34,970 nt of DNA from an uncultured Bacteroidales bacterium (GCA_937877455.1 CALFIU010000033.1:1-34970); one strand, 5' to 3'. Shown: positions 1 through 9,025, numbered from the stretch's first letter. Numbers and translations: made by a program. Notes: generated by a model not told the origin, from the sequence alone.

Positions 1-952
1 AAGTCGGAAAATCAGTTGAAAAAATTGTACAAATGAGATATTTGATATAAATTCGTAGCGTCATTAGTTTCGTATCTTGACAAAGGACTTCGCAAGGTAC
101 GATGCAATGACACGAAAAAATAATTTTTAGAAGTCCCCTTAATTGATACCATCCCGAATTTCCCCTGTCGTGGCAACGTTTTGCTCCTTGCGCCCAAAGA
201 AACCAGTATAGAGGAATCCAATACAGCAAGTGAATAATAGTTGCTAAATCTTGATTTATGTTTATTAGCATTGCATATATTATTGCAACTACAAATGCCA
301 CAAAATACATTATTAGATATGACAAGAAAAATTCAAGCCTTGAAATTCTTCCTTTGAATGAAAATGGCTGCAAAAACATTCCCTTTCTCCCTTTTTTAGT
401 TTCTGTAATGGGACGTGGAATGTAAGGCGGCGGCGTTATTATCGGAGCTGACACATCAAACACAGGTGTTGCTACGGCAACAATTGGTGTTGCTACAATC
501 GAAGGTTTCTGAATTGGAGTTTCTGTAATTGGCGGTGCTACAAATGGCTCTGTATTAATTTCTTGCTCAACGGTTTCTGCCAATGTGTTTGTTTCAATAT
601 GTTCATCATCGATAGATTTTTCATTCTTAGAATTATCCTCTATGATTTCTTTCTTTGGTTCTTGCTCTGATATTTTTTCTTCTTTCGGTTCTTCCTCTTT
701 CGGCAGCCCTTTTAGAAACTTCTCCTTCGCCTCCTTGTTCCCTTTGCCAGCGGCGATTACATACCACTGCATGGCGACTTTGTAGTCGCGCTTTACGTAG
801 ATGCCTTTCTCGTACATCTGACCGAGTTTGTACGCCGCCTCACCGCTGCCTTTCTGCGCGGCATCGGTGTAGGAGTTGTAGGCGTTCTTGTAATCGCCAG
901 CGGAAAAGAAGTTGTCGGCGATTTGGAGAGTGTCTTGTATGCTGATTGCCAT
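1..952 (-). CDS. Sel1-repeat + DUF805 membrane protein, C-terminus disrupted (partial at window edge)
   Basis: The reading frame starts at 952 and stays open to the left edge. Residues 1-85 form two Sel1-type helical repeats (LGQMYEKGI, AMQWYVIAAGKG). A Glu/Lys- then Pro/Thr-rich linker follows, and then a DUF805 start (FSFKGRISRLEFF), two hydrophobic helices and the conserved KRCHDRGNSGWYQL motif. Directly after this motif, near position 135, the family sequence stops. The remaining frame reads through a palindromic repeat and does not look like DUF805. The last 40-50 residues of the domain are therefore missing or displaced, so the gene may be a pseudogene or end in a new tail. It is the last visible gene of the srfB operon, 6 bp after the lipoprotein stop. 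Its N-terminus is clearly paralogous to the Sel1 protein at 1920-2723. A scaffold role is inferred. Confidence 0.75.
   Translation of the reverse strand, partial: MAISIQDTLQIADNFFSAGDYKNAYNSYTDAAQKGSGEAAYKLGQMYEKGIYVKRDYKVAMQWYVIAAGKGNKEAKEKFLKGLPKEEEPKEEKISEQEPKKEIIEDNSKNEKSIDDEHIETNTLAETVEQEINTEPFVAPPITETPIQKPSIVATPIVAVATPVFDVSAPIITPPPYIPRPITETKKGRKGMFLQPFSFKGRISRLEFFLSYLIMYFVAFVVAIIYAMLININQDLATIIHLLYWIPLYWFLWAQGAKRCHDRGNSGWYQLRGLLKIIFSCHCIVPCEVLCQDTKLMTLRIYIKYLICTIFSTDFPT
60..111. repeat. Palindromic (REP/MITE-like) repeat
   Basis: Long imperfect inverted repeat. GTCATT at 60-65 pairs with AATGAC at 106-111, and TCGTATCTTG at 70-79 pairs with CAAGGTACGA at 93-102 with one wobble. The loop is 13 nt. 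It lies within the displaced 3' end of the Sel1-DUF805 gene and looks like an inserted short repeat rather than coding sequence. No copy elsewhere in the window is complete. Confidence 0.6.
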
Positions 953-958
953 AGTATT

Positions 959-1912
959 TTATCTTAAATCAAACGTTTTTTGATCTGCTTTATGCGAATC
1001 GATGTAATATGTGGCTATGTATCTGCCTGTTGACAATGTACCTTTTGGAAAATTCCATGTTATACAATCGCTGATTGTTTTGCCTTGGTAATAGACATCT
1101 TTTTTTACGGTATAGCCAATTCGCCCGGATTCCGAATTGAAAAGTTTGCCTGTGGACGAATCCAAGACAGAACCAGATGCATCTGTTACTCGCACATAAA
1201 CAGTTACATTACGGCTGTCGGCAAGTTCGTTGTAATTAATTGCAAAGCAAAAATCCATAGTTTCAAGTTTTTTGCCGACCTTGTCTTTGCCGAGCATACC
1301 TTTTGCAAGGTCAACTCGAAGATTGGAAAGTGTGAGATTTTTAGCCCTTTCTATTTTGCCAGATTGGTCGGCGATGGTTTCGGCTTGGGAGGCAATCGCA
1401 GAATTAGCATTATCGAGTGAAGTGGTAAGATTACGGTTTGCTACTTTTAAGCCTGCAACTTCTTGGTTGAGCCTTGAAATGTCCTCTTTCATCATCGCAA
1501 TCTGCTTCTCCTTATCGTCGAGATTTTTAAGGAGCATATTTACAATCTGTTCCTGACTTTTGCCTTTGAAATCTTTGGCTTTGATAGTCTCGCCGAGTTC
1601 CTTGTTTTTCGACAAGAAACGGTCAATTTGATTAATCATCGCCGCCAAAGCCTCGTTGTCGGCGGGTGTTGCGCGACGTTTGTTTTTGATTTCAGTTTTG
1701 AGGCTGTCAACCATTTTTTCGTAAAGGCGCAGACTGTCCTGCACATTGCTAAACTCCTCCAACTGCCGGTCGAACTCTGCTACAATGCGGTTGTTTTCGG
1801 TGTTTTGCTGTTCCAACTGTTCTACTTGGCTTTCAAGTTCTTCAATCCTTTGACGGTCGGAACTGCAAGCCGTCAAAATCATTATCGAAAATGCTATGAT
1901 ATATCGTTTCAT
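959..1912 (-). CDS. Coiled-coil lipoprotein with C-terminal beta domain
   Basis: A 317-residue predicted lipoprotein. It has a short hydrophobic signal and a lipobox (LTAC, Cys at about residue 16) followed by Ser-Ser-Asp. Residues 20-195 are a long heptad-like coiled coil rich in Glu, Gln, Lys and Asn. The last 100 residues (from about DFCFAINYNEL) look like an Ig-like beta-sandwich, with alternating hydrophobics and a YIATYYID strand near the end. The layout suggests a lipid-anchored spacer holding a beta domain away from the membrane. It sits between two Sel1-repeat genes, 7 bp from its upstream neighbour, and so belongs to the srfB operon. I do not recognise a named family; the role as a structural envelope component is inferred. 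Confidence 0.75.
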   Translation of the reverse strand: MKRYIIAFSIMILTACSSDRQRIEELESQVEQLEQQNTENNRIVAEFDRQLEEFSNVQDSLRLYEKMVDSLKTEIKNKRRATPADNEALAAMINQIDRFLSKNKELGETIKAKDFKGKSQEQIVNMLLKNLDDKEKQIAMMKEDISRLNQEVAGLKVANRNLTTSLDNANSAIASQAETIADQSGKIERAKNLTLSNLRVDLAKGMLGKDKVGKKLETMDFCFAINYNELADSRNVTVYVRVTDASGSVLDSSTGKLFNSESGRIGYTVKKDVYYQGKTISDCITWNFPKGTLSTGRYIATYYIDSHKADQKTFDLR

Positions 1913-1919
1913 TTTTGCT

Positions 1920-2723
1920 TTATTTTAATTCTGTTATCACTTGTTGTAATGCGTTTTTTATTTCTGATTTTGATGGTTTGTCGCTTTCAATCAGGCTCAA
2001 AACATTGTCGATTTTCTCCGACTGATAAAAATTTTGCGCCATCAACAGATATGATTTCGCACGTTTTGGGTCATTGACCTGTGCTAACGCTTTTTCGCAA
2101 TATTCGGCACATTTTTGTTTAAGCGTTTTGTTCAACTTGTCAAAATTTCCAGACTTATTGTATTCCAATGGTATCGTTTGTCCATATTTGGAATCCAAAA
2201 GTTTTATTTTGTTGTATTTGCTTTTGGCACTCAAAAGTTTTTCTATGTCGTCATCTTTGATGGCAGTGTTCAAAAGTTGCGAACATTCTTCCACCAGCTG
2301 CCGGTATTCAGGTATCTTGTCGGTGGCGTAACTCTCCTTTTCACTATCGCCAAAAAGCATCTTACCTAACACAAATACGAGGGCTGCAACAACCACAACC
2401 ACAGCAATTTTCACAATCGCCTGATTGTTGTTTGAAGTCTTGACAGATTCTTGCGATTCTATTTTAGTGTGAACTCCTGTCTCAGGCTTGCCTTTTGAAA
2501 AAATCTGCTTCGCCTTATCATAACCCTTGCCAGCCGAAATCACGTACCATTTCATCGCCTCGCTTCTGTTCATGTCAACACCAAGTCCCTTCTCGTACAT
2601 CTGTCCCAACATAAAAGCCGCCTCGCCGTCGCCAGCATTTGCCTCTTTGCTGTAGATTTCAAATGCACGTTTGTAGTCTCCGCGATTGAAACACTCGTTG
2701 CCGTATTGTAGTTTGCTGCTCAT
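1920..2723 (-). CDS. Sel1-repeat protein with one membrane helix
   Basis: A 267-residue protein. Residues 5-80 contain two Sel1/TPR-like repeats (AFMLGQMYEKGLG, AMKWYVISAGKGYDKA). A linker leads to a single transmembrane helix near residues 105-122 (VVVVAALVFVLGKMLF), and a helical C-terminal domain of about 140 residues follows. The Sel1 part would lie in the cytoplasm and the C-terminal part in the periplasm if the positive-inside rule holds. Its N-terminal 80 residues closely match those of the Sel1-DUF805 protein two genes on, which points to duplication. Sel1 repeats usually mediate protein-protein contacts, so an adaptor job within the complex is likely but inferred. It starts 5 bp after the preceding gene's stop. 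Confidence 0.75.
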   Translation of the reverse strand: MSSKLQYGNECFNRGDYKRAFEIYSKEANAGDGEAAFMLGQMYEKGLGVDMNRSEAMKWYVISAGKGYDKAKQIFSKGKPETGVHTKIESQESVKTSNNNQAIVKIAVVVVVAALVFVLGKMLFGDSEKESYATDKIPEYRQLVEECSQLLNTAIKDDDIEKLLSAKSKYNKIKLLDSKYGQTIPLEYNKSGNFDKLNKTLKQKCAEYCEKALAQVNDPKRAKSYLLMAQNFYQSEKIDNVLSLIESDKPSKSEIKNALQQVITELK

Positions 2724-2728
2724 AGGTG

Positions 2729-4525
2729 TTATTGACTTAAACTATAATGAAACACATGACCATTTTTATCAACAACACTTACACAAACTTCACGTGTTTG
2801 CGATGTCAAACGTCTTGTTATGGGTGCGCTATCTGTATTTGAGAATACAGCAAGTAAATTACCATTTGCATCCTGTACTTTTATCGTTGTACAATCATAA
2901 TTACAAAATTGATGCAAGGTAAATGTGAATGTTATAGGAGCCTCATATAAATCATAACATTTTCTTTCCGTAAAGCCAGGGAATACTGAAGTTTGGTTAT
3001 AATCATATCTCCAACTTTTTTTCAGCGGAATATCCCTTGCGCTTTGCGCCCCTAACTGATTGTAACTTGCATTCTTTACCTTTGTCGAATTAGTTGAATA
3101 TCCTGTCTTTGATGCTACTATGCTCAAAAGTTCATCTTTGCGGAATGTTACATTAAATGCACCTGACCCGCTATTTGAGGGTTTCAAACTGCCGCTGATT
3201 GAGCCGTTTACTTTCAGATTGCAATTAGGCAAAACATTGACACCATCGGTAGTGCGGAACTGTAGCGTTACCATATCGGGTTCCATTCTAACTTTCTTAT
3301 CAACTGATTCGCTGAATTTTTCTATTATACGTTTTTTGTCTTTGTAAGACAGTTGTTTCTTTGCCTCAATAATGATTTTGGAATTTTCTTTTGCCTTTAC
3401 GGGGAAAATTCCATTTGGCGAGTTACTTACTTCGTCCGTTTCGGTTTTCGTTCCATTGGGGTCAATTATTGTTATATGAACTTTAGCACCGACAATTGGT
3501 TTGCCAGTAATGGAATCAACGGTTTGAAATTCAACTACAAATGGTTCGGGTTCGAGCCAAACGGTACGCACATCGTCGGGCTGTTTTATAAACTTTGTAA
3601 CTGTAAAAGGACCGCCTTCGAGGTCGCCGGGTTTAAAATGAGTTTTTTCAGCGTGAATTGCGATTGTTGCGCGGATAAAAGCATTGTCGAAAAATGCCAT
3701 ACCCTTGCCTTCTGTGCTTGTCTTTATATTGTCGCGGCGTTCACGTTCGGAGCCGTTTGGATTGGTCAAAACAACTGAGCAAACAGCATTTGGAATCGGC
3801 TCTTTGGTTTCTTTGTTTTTGACGAAAAATGTAAATCGTTCTTTTATCGGTCTAAGACGCATTGCGCTGCTGTCGTCGGCTATGATGTTTTCGTTGCACG
3901 GTGTTTGAAGTTTCACAGTGTCGGCATAACCATAACATTTGGCAAGCAAATCTATTTTGCTGCAATAGCGCATATTTGGGATTTCAACAACGCCCGCTGC
4001 ATCGGTTTTGACAGAATCGGTTATTGATAGTCCATTCTCGTTGTAAGTGTAAACAACTGTACCGTCGGGCAAAATGTCGCCCGTTTCTTTGTCGAGGAGT
4101 TTTACATGGAGATTGACACGTCGTGGAGTCATCGGCATATCAACATGCCGTGTGTAATGAAAGTTTTTAATCAACGAATCGCATGAATAACAATCGCTTA
4201 TCGCAGAAAATGTGCATTTTTTCCAAAATAAGCATACATATCCGAACACGCTTGTCTTGAGCGAATCGAAGACTGCAACACCCGAAGTGTCGGTTGTCCT
4301 TGACATCACAAGTGTATCGTATGATAAGGTAACAGACTGATTTGCAACCGCAACCTTGCTTTCGTCCTCGTAACAATACACAGTGATGGTCTTGTTGCAT
4401 TTGACAAGCAACAACAATGGCAGAAGGAAAAGCAACAACCACCACGGAAATTTCTTTTCCTTCATCTGCACAGAATACTCGTCGCTTTCGGCACTATATT
4501 TTACGCTATCGTTGAATTTTATCAT
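2729..4525 (-). CDS. Membrane-anchored protein with five Ig/transthyretin-like repeats
   Basis: A 598-residue protein. An N-terminal cytoplasmic stretch is followed by a transmembrane helix at about residues 28-42 (WWLLLFLLPLLLL). Then come roughly five tandem beta-sandwich repeats of 70-90 residues, each with the pattern of a variable strand, a P-x-x-x-A/V turn and a T-D-x-x-G-x-x-x-F strand (for example TTDTSGVAVF, KTDAAGVVEI). This is the style of carboxypeptidase-regulatory-like or CNA_B Ig folds. A separate C-terminal domain ends in VFHYSLSQ. It is probably a long periplasmic stalk. Its ATG overlaps the upstream stop as ATGA, indicating translational coupling. The neighbouring upstream gene carries three repeats of the same type. 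Confidence 0.75.
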   Translation of the reverse strand: MIKFNDSVKYSAESDEYSVQMKEKKFPWWLLLFLLPLLLLVKCNKTITVYCYEDESKVAVANQSVTLSYDTLVMSRTTDTSGVAVFDSLKTSVFGYVCLFWKKCTFSAISDCYSCDSLIKNFHYTRHVDMPMTPRRVNLHVKLLDKETGDILPDGTVVYTYNENGLSITDSVKTDAAGVVEIPNMRYCSKIDLLAKCYGYADTVKLQTPCNENIIADDSSAMRLRPIKERFTFFVKNKETKEPIPNAVCSVVLTNPNGSERERRDNIKTSTEGKGMAFFDNAFIRATIAIHAEKTHFKPGDLEGGPFTVTKFIKQPDDVRTVWLEPEPFVVEFQTVDSITGKPIVGAKVHITIIDPNGTKTETDEVSNSPNGIFPVKAKENSKIIIEAKKQLSYKDKKRIIEKFSESVDKKVRMEPDMVTLQFRTTDGVNVLPNCNLKVNGSISGSLKPSNSGSGAFNVTFRKDELLSIVASKTGYSTNSTKVKNASYNQLGAQSARDIPLKKSWRYDYNQTSVFPGFTERKCYDLYEAPITFTFTLHQFCNYDCTTIKVQDANGNLLAVFSNTDSAPITRRLTSQTREVCVSVVDKNGHVFHYSLSQ

Positions 4526-5979
4526 TTTTTCTTGCGTTTTTTGCCGCTGTGAATATCATGTGTTTTTTGATATTCGTCGCTGACAGTGAACTTTACGTTG
4601 ATTTTTTCCTTGTCTTCCAACCAATCTTTTGGCACTTTGCATCCGCCTTCGGAATCGGTTTTAAGTGGAATTTCGCCTTTGAGTTTGGTGGTCAAAACGA
4701 TGTCCAAATCTGGCATTGGGTAGCCACCATAATCCAAAACTTTGAAACTGACATATTCAACAGGCGGTGGCGGAGGCGTGGTTTTGTCAAATTTAAAATA
4801 CAATGTTTCTTCATTGTTGTTGAATGAAGGATACTGCGATTCTGTTTTTTCTCCATAAACAACTGAAACAGAAGGCAGTTCTGCTTGATTTTCATTTATT
4901 TCAATTGAAAATTGTGCAGATGCTTTGCCATTATCATCCGTAAAAACAGAACGATTTTCCCCATTGAAACTTATAGTACATTCTGCGTTTGGAATCGGTG
5001 CTTCATCTCTACAAATTTCCACTTCTACATTTATTGTTTTTGTTTCTGGCTCAGGCGGTTTGGGCGAAATGAACTCAAAATTGAACAGTAATTTTTCGTC
5101 CTTTGAGGTTGGTGTTTGCTCTTGGCTATCTTCGCGGCACAAAACCTTAACAAACGGTTGCTGTGGTTTCAGTTGAGCCTTGTTGTCGCAAACCAATGGC
5201 AACCGCAACGAAACCTTGCCGTTGGAATCTGTGGAGAGATTTTCGGTGTTTTGATTGTAATACAATTCGCAAACTTGACCTTCGAGAGGATTGCCATCCA
5301 ATACTGCTGCAATTTCTACTTCAAAATATTGCGTGAGGTCGTAGATGTAATCCGCTTTTTCTTGCTCAACAACAAGTACTTCGGATATTTTTTCGGGGGT
5401 AACAACATTGTATTTTGTTCCAACTGGCACTTTGCCGCCAAGATGAAACCATCCGTCCTTTTCTGTCTTTTTGGGCAAATTGTTGAACCAAAAATCAAGG
5501 TTAGGAAACTTTTCTCCGTTCCAAACAAAGGCGATGTTGACATCTTGCATCGGGATTTTCTGCACCCAATAATCGAGTTCGCCACCCATTGGACGGTTGG
5601 AATATTTGAACCCCCAAGCGGCTATAGCAAATTCGTAATTGCTGTTTTCTTTTTCGCGATAAAAGATAAAACTTTCGTCGGGAACAACGAAAATGTCGTC
5701 TTTGAAAAACGCATTGCCCAACTCGGCTTTTATCTTATATTTTTTGTCCTCATATTGTTGAGCAACAAATGGTTTGACATTATCAGATGCGTCAGAAAAC
5801 TTAATCCAATCGTCGCCATTCAAACGCCATTGGTAATATCCTGCGCCAGTGAGCATTTCTACGAAAGTAACGCCGTATTTTTGTGCCACAGGATTTACAC
5901 TGCTGCAATAGAAATCAAAAGAACGCTGTTTTGAAATCTTTGGCAGCAACACTCCGAGTTTATGTTTTTCGTTAATCAT
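4522..5979 (-). CDS. Protein with shared 'AWG' N-terminal domain and three Ig-like repeats
   Basis: 485 residues from the ATG at 5979, chosen because the longer frame from 6027 would overlap the DUF1294 gene. Residues 1-140 form a globular domain ending in IFYREKENSNYEFAIAAWGF. The same domain is found in the 275-residue protein at 6274-7101, where the matching motif is KLTAWGY. Three tandem Ig-like repeats follow, each with a TDxxG turn (LSTDSNGKVSL, VFTDDNGKASA, LKTDSEGGCKV), separated by proline-rich linkers. The tail is Lys-rich (GKKRKKK). No signal peptide or transmembrane helix was seen, so a cytoplasmic or partner-tethered location is likely. The function is unknown; an adaptor between the operon's anchored proteins is inferred. 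Confidence 0.72.
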   Translation of the reverse strand: MINEKHKLGVLLPKISKQRSFDFYCSSVNPVAQKYGVTFVEMLTGAGYYQWRLNGDDWIKFSDASDNVKPFVAQQYEDKKYKIKAELGNAFFKDDIFVVPDESFIFYREKENSNYEFAIAAWGFKYSNRPMGGELDYWVQKIPMQDVNIAFVWNGEKFPNLDFWFNNLPKKTEKDGWFHLGGKVPVGTKYNVVTPEKISEVLVVEQEKADYIYDLTQYFEVEIAAVLDGNPLEGQVCELYYNQNTENLSTDSNGKVSLRLPLVCDNKAQLKPQQPFVKVLCREDSQEQTPTSKDEKLLFNFEFISPKPPEPETKTINVEVEICRDEAPIPNAECTISFNGENRSVFTDDNGKASAQFSIEINENQAELPSVSVVYGEKTESQYPSFNNNEETLYFKFDKTTPPPPPVEYVSFKVLDYGGYPMPDLDIVLTTKLKGEIPLKTDSEGGCKVPKDWLEDKEKINVKFTVSDEYQKTHDIHSGKKRKKK

Positions 5980-5981
5980 CT

Positions 5982-6248
5982 TCAAGCAAAAATTTTGATT
6001 AAAACAAGCACCAAAATCCACAGGCAAAAGCTTACGGGAACAGCAATCTTGAATTTTCTAACATCGTTGACACTATTGAAAAGCAACATTGCCATACCCG
6101 CACCGTATGCCCCTCCGCAAATGTTGAGAGCCATGAGTGCGGTGTCGGAAATGCGTTTTTCTTGAAATTGTTCGCGGTTTTTGTCGTAAGCGAAAACTAC
6201 AAAAGCAACGCAATTGATTATAAACAATAATGTAAAAACCAGCATCAT
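5982..6248 (-). CDS. Small DUF1294-like membrane protein
   Basis: 88 residues with three hydrophobic helices. It follows the DUF1294 pattern: an N-terminal helix ending in N-x-x-x-F-x-x-F-A-x-D-K, a short charged loop (RISDTALMAL), a glycine-rich helix (GGAYGAGMAMLLF), and a final helix. The usual RHKT-type motif after the second helix is replaced by NSVNDVRKF, so it is a divergent member. The function of DUF1294 is not known. It sits inside the operon with 2 bp to the downstream start and 25 bp to the upstream stop. Confidence 0.65.
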   Translation of the reverse strand: MMLVFTLLFIINCVAFVVFAYDKNREQFQEKRISDTALMALNICGGAYGAGMAMLLFNSVNDVRKFKIAVPVSFCLWILVLVLIKIFA

Positions 6249-6273
6249 AATTATCTCTGTTTTGTTGTTTTAC

Positions 6274-7101
6274 TTAAATTATCTGACTGCAAACATAATA
6301 CGTGCCTGCCGTCATAGCAATCAAACCGAGAACGATGAGAAAATTTTTCCACGAAAAATCCGAAGAGTTTTCCTCTTTTATCACAACTATTGTGGACTTG
6401 ATTTCTCTTTCCTCAACTTCTTTGTTCTCTTTCTCAGTTTGAGGGTGCTCTTCTTGTTTGTTTTCGTCGATGGTTGTTGTTTCTCTCGTAGTTGGTTGTT
6501 CTTCCTCTTGTATTGTTTGTTCCTGTTTTTCGGTTTTGATGTTGTCAATAGGTTGCTCTTTTGGAGTTTCCGTAACTGTAGGCTGTGCCGATGGTTCGGA
6601 TTGCTGCATTACGGGTTGTTGACTTACATCTACTGCTTCCTCTTCTTTAGGTTGTTTCTCCGAGGTCGGCAGTTCTACTATTGGCGGCTTGGGCGGAGGA
6701 TTGTATTTGCCTGTTGCATCGCTGCCTTTGCTTCTTGTGGGCAGGGTGTAGCCCCACGCAGTGAGTTTTATTTTGAGGTTGCCGTTTTGGTCTATTTTGT
6801 AGAAAATGCAGTTGTCGCCCGGAGTCTGAAAAATCTTGTCAACGGTGTGCGATTCCTGCTCGCCAAACTTGCCTTTGATTGACTGTTTGTGAGTTTCCAA
6901 CTGTGTTGCAACCTTTTGGACTATATCTACATCAGCCTTGTCGAGACTTTGCCAGCCTTCGCCCTGACAATCCCACACAAGCATATTGCCCCTCGTGAAA
7001 CGCTCTGCGAATATGTCGCTCAAGCCTTTGAGGTTCTTGAATATCGAGTCGTAATTCTTTACGAGGCAATATATTTCGTTATAGTTGATTTTCTTTTGCA
7101 T
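6274..7101 (-). CDS. Tail-anchored protein with shared 'AWG' N-terminal domain
   Basis: 275 residues. The N-terminal 130 residues are a globular domain with motifs IFYKIDQNGN and KLTAWGY. They align by eye with the N-terminus of the Ig-repeat protein at 4522-5979, so the two are paralogous modules. A Pro/Gln/Glu/Thr-rich disordered linker of about 110 residues follows, and then one C-terminal membrane helix (about residues 252-272, LIVLGLIAMTAGTYYV). The domain therefore sits in the cytoplasm on a flexible tether. It starts 7 bp after the preceding gene. No named family is recognised. The pairing of one tethered copy and one Ig-fused copy suggests both bind the same partner, which is an inference. 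Confidence 0.72.
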   Translation of the reverse strand: MQKKINYNEIYCLVKNYDSIFKNLKGLSDIFAERFTRGNMLVWDCQGEGWQSLDKADVDIVQKVATQLETHKQSIKGKFGEQESHTVDKIFQTPGDNCIFYKIDQNGNLKIKLTAWGYTLPTRSKGSDATGKYNPPPKPPIVELPTSEKQPKEEEAVDVSQQPVMQQSEPSAQPTVTETPKEQPIDNIKTEKQEQTIQEEEQPTTRETTTIDENKQEEHPQTEKENKEVEEREIKSTIVVIKEENSSDFSWKNFLIVLGLIAMTAGTYYVCSQII

Positions 7102-7107
7102 GGCTGA

Positions 7108-8175
7108 TTAGGGGATTAGGGTCATGATTGCATCGTGTGGCGGAGTATTCTTAATGTACTTACCACTGTTAATATTGTTTTCCAATTGTTTTTTGTACTC
7201 AGCAAAAGTTTTGTCGAGCCAAGGTATGTCCTTGAAATCAGAGATGTCTTTTTGCACTTCTGCTCCATTTAGATAGGTATTAATCAACACTTTCGATTGA
7301 CTATCGATATAACCATCTATTTTTGTAATATGCTTTTGGGCTGATTTTAAAAGCGACGAGTAGTTGTTGAGACAGTATGCCAAATCCGACAATTCATCCT
7401 TTTTTTCAGAATGTTCGGCTGGCGTATTGTCGCGAAGTGCCCTTATCTGCATTTTTATAGCGTCGATTTCAGATACGACATAAGGCGAATTTAAAGCCTT
7501 GATTCCTCTCTTGTATGTATTGAAGTCGTTGAGCAGATGTTCCATTTTTGGTTTTGCTGCTTTAAGTTGCGGTTCGTTTTGGTAGATTGCATACTCGTTG
7601 CATTTTATCACCAATTTTGCGGAATCGATTGTTGAAAATGGTTTGGGCAACCATTCTTTTTCCACGTCATCGTTCATTTGTTTGAAAAATTCAGTTTTGA
7701 ACGCTCCAAATTTAGATATTTGAGTGTTTAACGCCGTATTTTTAGATTTTAAATCAGCCACTTGTTGTTTCAAATTGATGATTTCTGCATCCTTTTGCTT
7801 TTTGGCATCCTCAACTGCCTTGGCTTTTGCTGCTGCGGCTTTTGATTTTTCCTCTTTGAGCTTTTCGTTTTCTGCCTTCAACTTTTGCAGTTCGGCTTTG
7901 GTGTTGGCAGCTTTTGAATCGCCTTTGGCTGCTTTCAGGTCGTTTTGAGCCTTTAAGACAACACGTTTCAGGCTGTCGATAGTCTTCTTATTGGCGGCAA
8001 GTTCTTTTTTCTGCTTGGCAATCTCATCTTCGGCGGATTGCAAATCGGCTTTTGCCTGTTCGGTAAGTTCTCTTTGCTGCTGATACAACAAAGAATCCTT
8101 GTTCTGTGCAAAAATGCTTGTACAGAACAGAGTTAGAATCAATAGCAAGCAATATTTCAATTTATTAGTTTCCAT
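7108..8175 (-). CDS. Secreted coiled-coil protein
   Basis: 355 residues from the ATG at 8175 (METNKLKY), which overlaps the upstream stop by 11 nt. A longer frame from 8268 would overlap the upstream gene by about 100 nt and lacks the signal at its start. A signal peptide (LLLILTLFCTSIFAQ, likely cut after Ala) leads into a very long coiled coil at about residues 25-155, rich in Lys, Glu, Ala and Gln with heptad spacing. A helical C-terminal domain of about 200 residues ends in HDAIMTLIP. The signal has no lipobox cysteine, so the product is probably periplasmic. It resembles other Bacteroidota coiled-coil envelope proteins only in general character. A spacer or filament role is inferred. Confidence 0.72.
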   Translation of the reverse strand: METNKLKYCLLLILTLFCTSIFAQNKDSLLYQQQRELTEQAKADLQSAEDEIAKQKKELAANKKTIDSLKRVVLKAQNDLKAAKGDSKAANTKAELQKLKAENEKLKEEKSKAAAAKAKAVEDAKKQKDAEIINLKQQVADLKSKNTALNTQISKFGAFKTEFFKQMNDDVEKEWLPKPFSTIDSAKLVIKCNEYAIYQNEPQLKAAKPKMEHLLNDFNTYKRGIKALNSPYVVSEIDAIKMQIRALRDNTPAEHSEKKDELSDLAYCLNNYSSLLKSAQKHITKIDGYIDSQSKVLINTYLNGAEVQKDISDFKDIPWLDKTFAEYKKQLENNINSGKYIKNTPPHDAIMTLIP

Positions 8176-9025
8176 CGGTTTGTTGATTTTGTATTTTTTC
8201 GTAATATCTTTGCAAGGCAGAAGCAAGATTTCTGAACGATGAGGAATATTCGCCAACCTCACCACCAAAACGCTCTACCACGCGGTTGTAATCGTCGAAA
8301 CGATTGTCGGAATAGTCAAAATATTCCATTATCTGTGTTGACAAATCGTTGTAGAAGGCGGTCTTTTTGCCGTCTAATTCATTAGTGAGTTTGTCAATGT
8401 TGAGACCGTTAGCAAAACCCGGGACATGTTTCATACTTTGATAAAGTGGATTGTTGCGGTAACTTTTGGCAGTAGCGATGATATTACTTTTCTTGGATTC
8501 AAACGAAGTCCACGATGCGCCATCGAACTCTGCCTTCATTGGGTGTCCGCTTTTTACAAAGGCACTTATGCTTGTAAAGAGTTTGTGCGTGTTTTTTACT
8601 CTTGTGGCATCGTCGTCGAGAGGCTTTTGCATATCTTTTTCCACCTGCAATAGTCCTTTGTTGTTGGTTGTCAATATTTTGTACGAATTGGAATTGTAAT
8701 TTGCGAGAGCAGTATCGTATGCGGTGCAAATTTTTTTCAGCATGTTTTCAAACAATGTAAGACGCAATGTAGCGCGTCCCTCAGCATCGACAGTCTTGGC
8801 GTTCATCTTTTGCCAACTGTCAATGTCTTTTAGGGTGTTTTGATAGACGGTTTCGTCGTAGCCGTCTATGTTTGCAAGGCGTTTTTTCACACGGTCGATG
8901 TATTCCTGCAAACGTATGTAGTATTCCTTGTCGTGTTTCACAGTGTCCTCTCCAGAAATGTTCATCACAACAATCACCACCGCCACCACGGCAGCGAAGA
9001 TTAAACCGAGTTTTAGTGTTTTCAT
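8165..9025 (-). CDS. Single-pass helical membrane protein
   Basis: 286 residues from the ATG at 9025 (MKTLKLGL), which overlaps the upstream TGA as ATGA; this decides the start over a longer frame from 9055. The N-terminal helix (about residues 6-23, LIFAAVVAVVIVVMNI) is a membrane anchor or uncleaved signal. The remaining 260 residues are mostly helical and charged, with repeated Asp/Lys/Tyr-rich segments (EYIDRVKKRLANIDGYDE, YYEKIQNQQ), and probably lie in the periplasm. No family is recognised. Together with the next gene it forms a pair of helical envelope proteins. Confidence 0.7.
   Translation of the reverse strand: MKTLKLGLIFAAVVAVVIVVMNISGEDTVKHDKEYYIRLQEYIDRVKKRLANIDGYDETVYQNTLKDIDSWQKMNAKTVDAEGRATLRLTLFENMLKKICTAYDTALANYNSNSYKILTTNNKGLLQVEKDMQKPLDDDATRVKNTHKLFTSISAFVKSGHPMKAEFDGASWTSFESKKSNIIATAKSYRNNPLYQSMKHVPGFANGLNIDKLTNELDGKKTAFYNDLSTQIMEYFDYSDNRFDDYNRVVERFGGEVGEYSSSFRNLASALQRYYEKIQNQQTDGN

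Noticed and set aside
12..221. Small minus-strand frame of 69 codons near the left edge
   Set aside because: It lies out of frame within the Sel1-DUF805 gene and the palindromic repeat, with no supporting signal.
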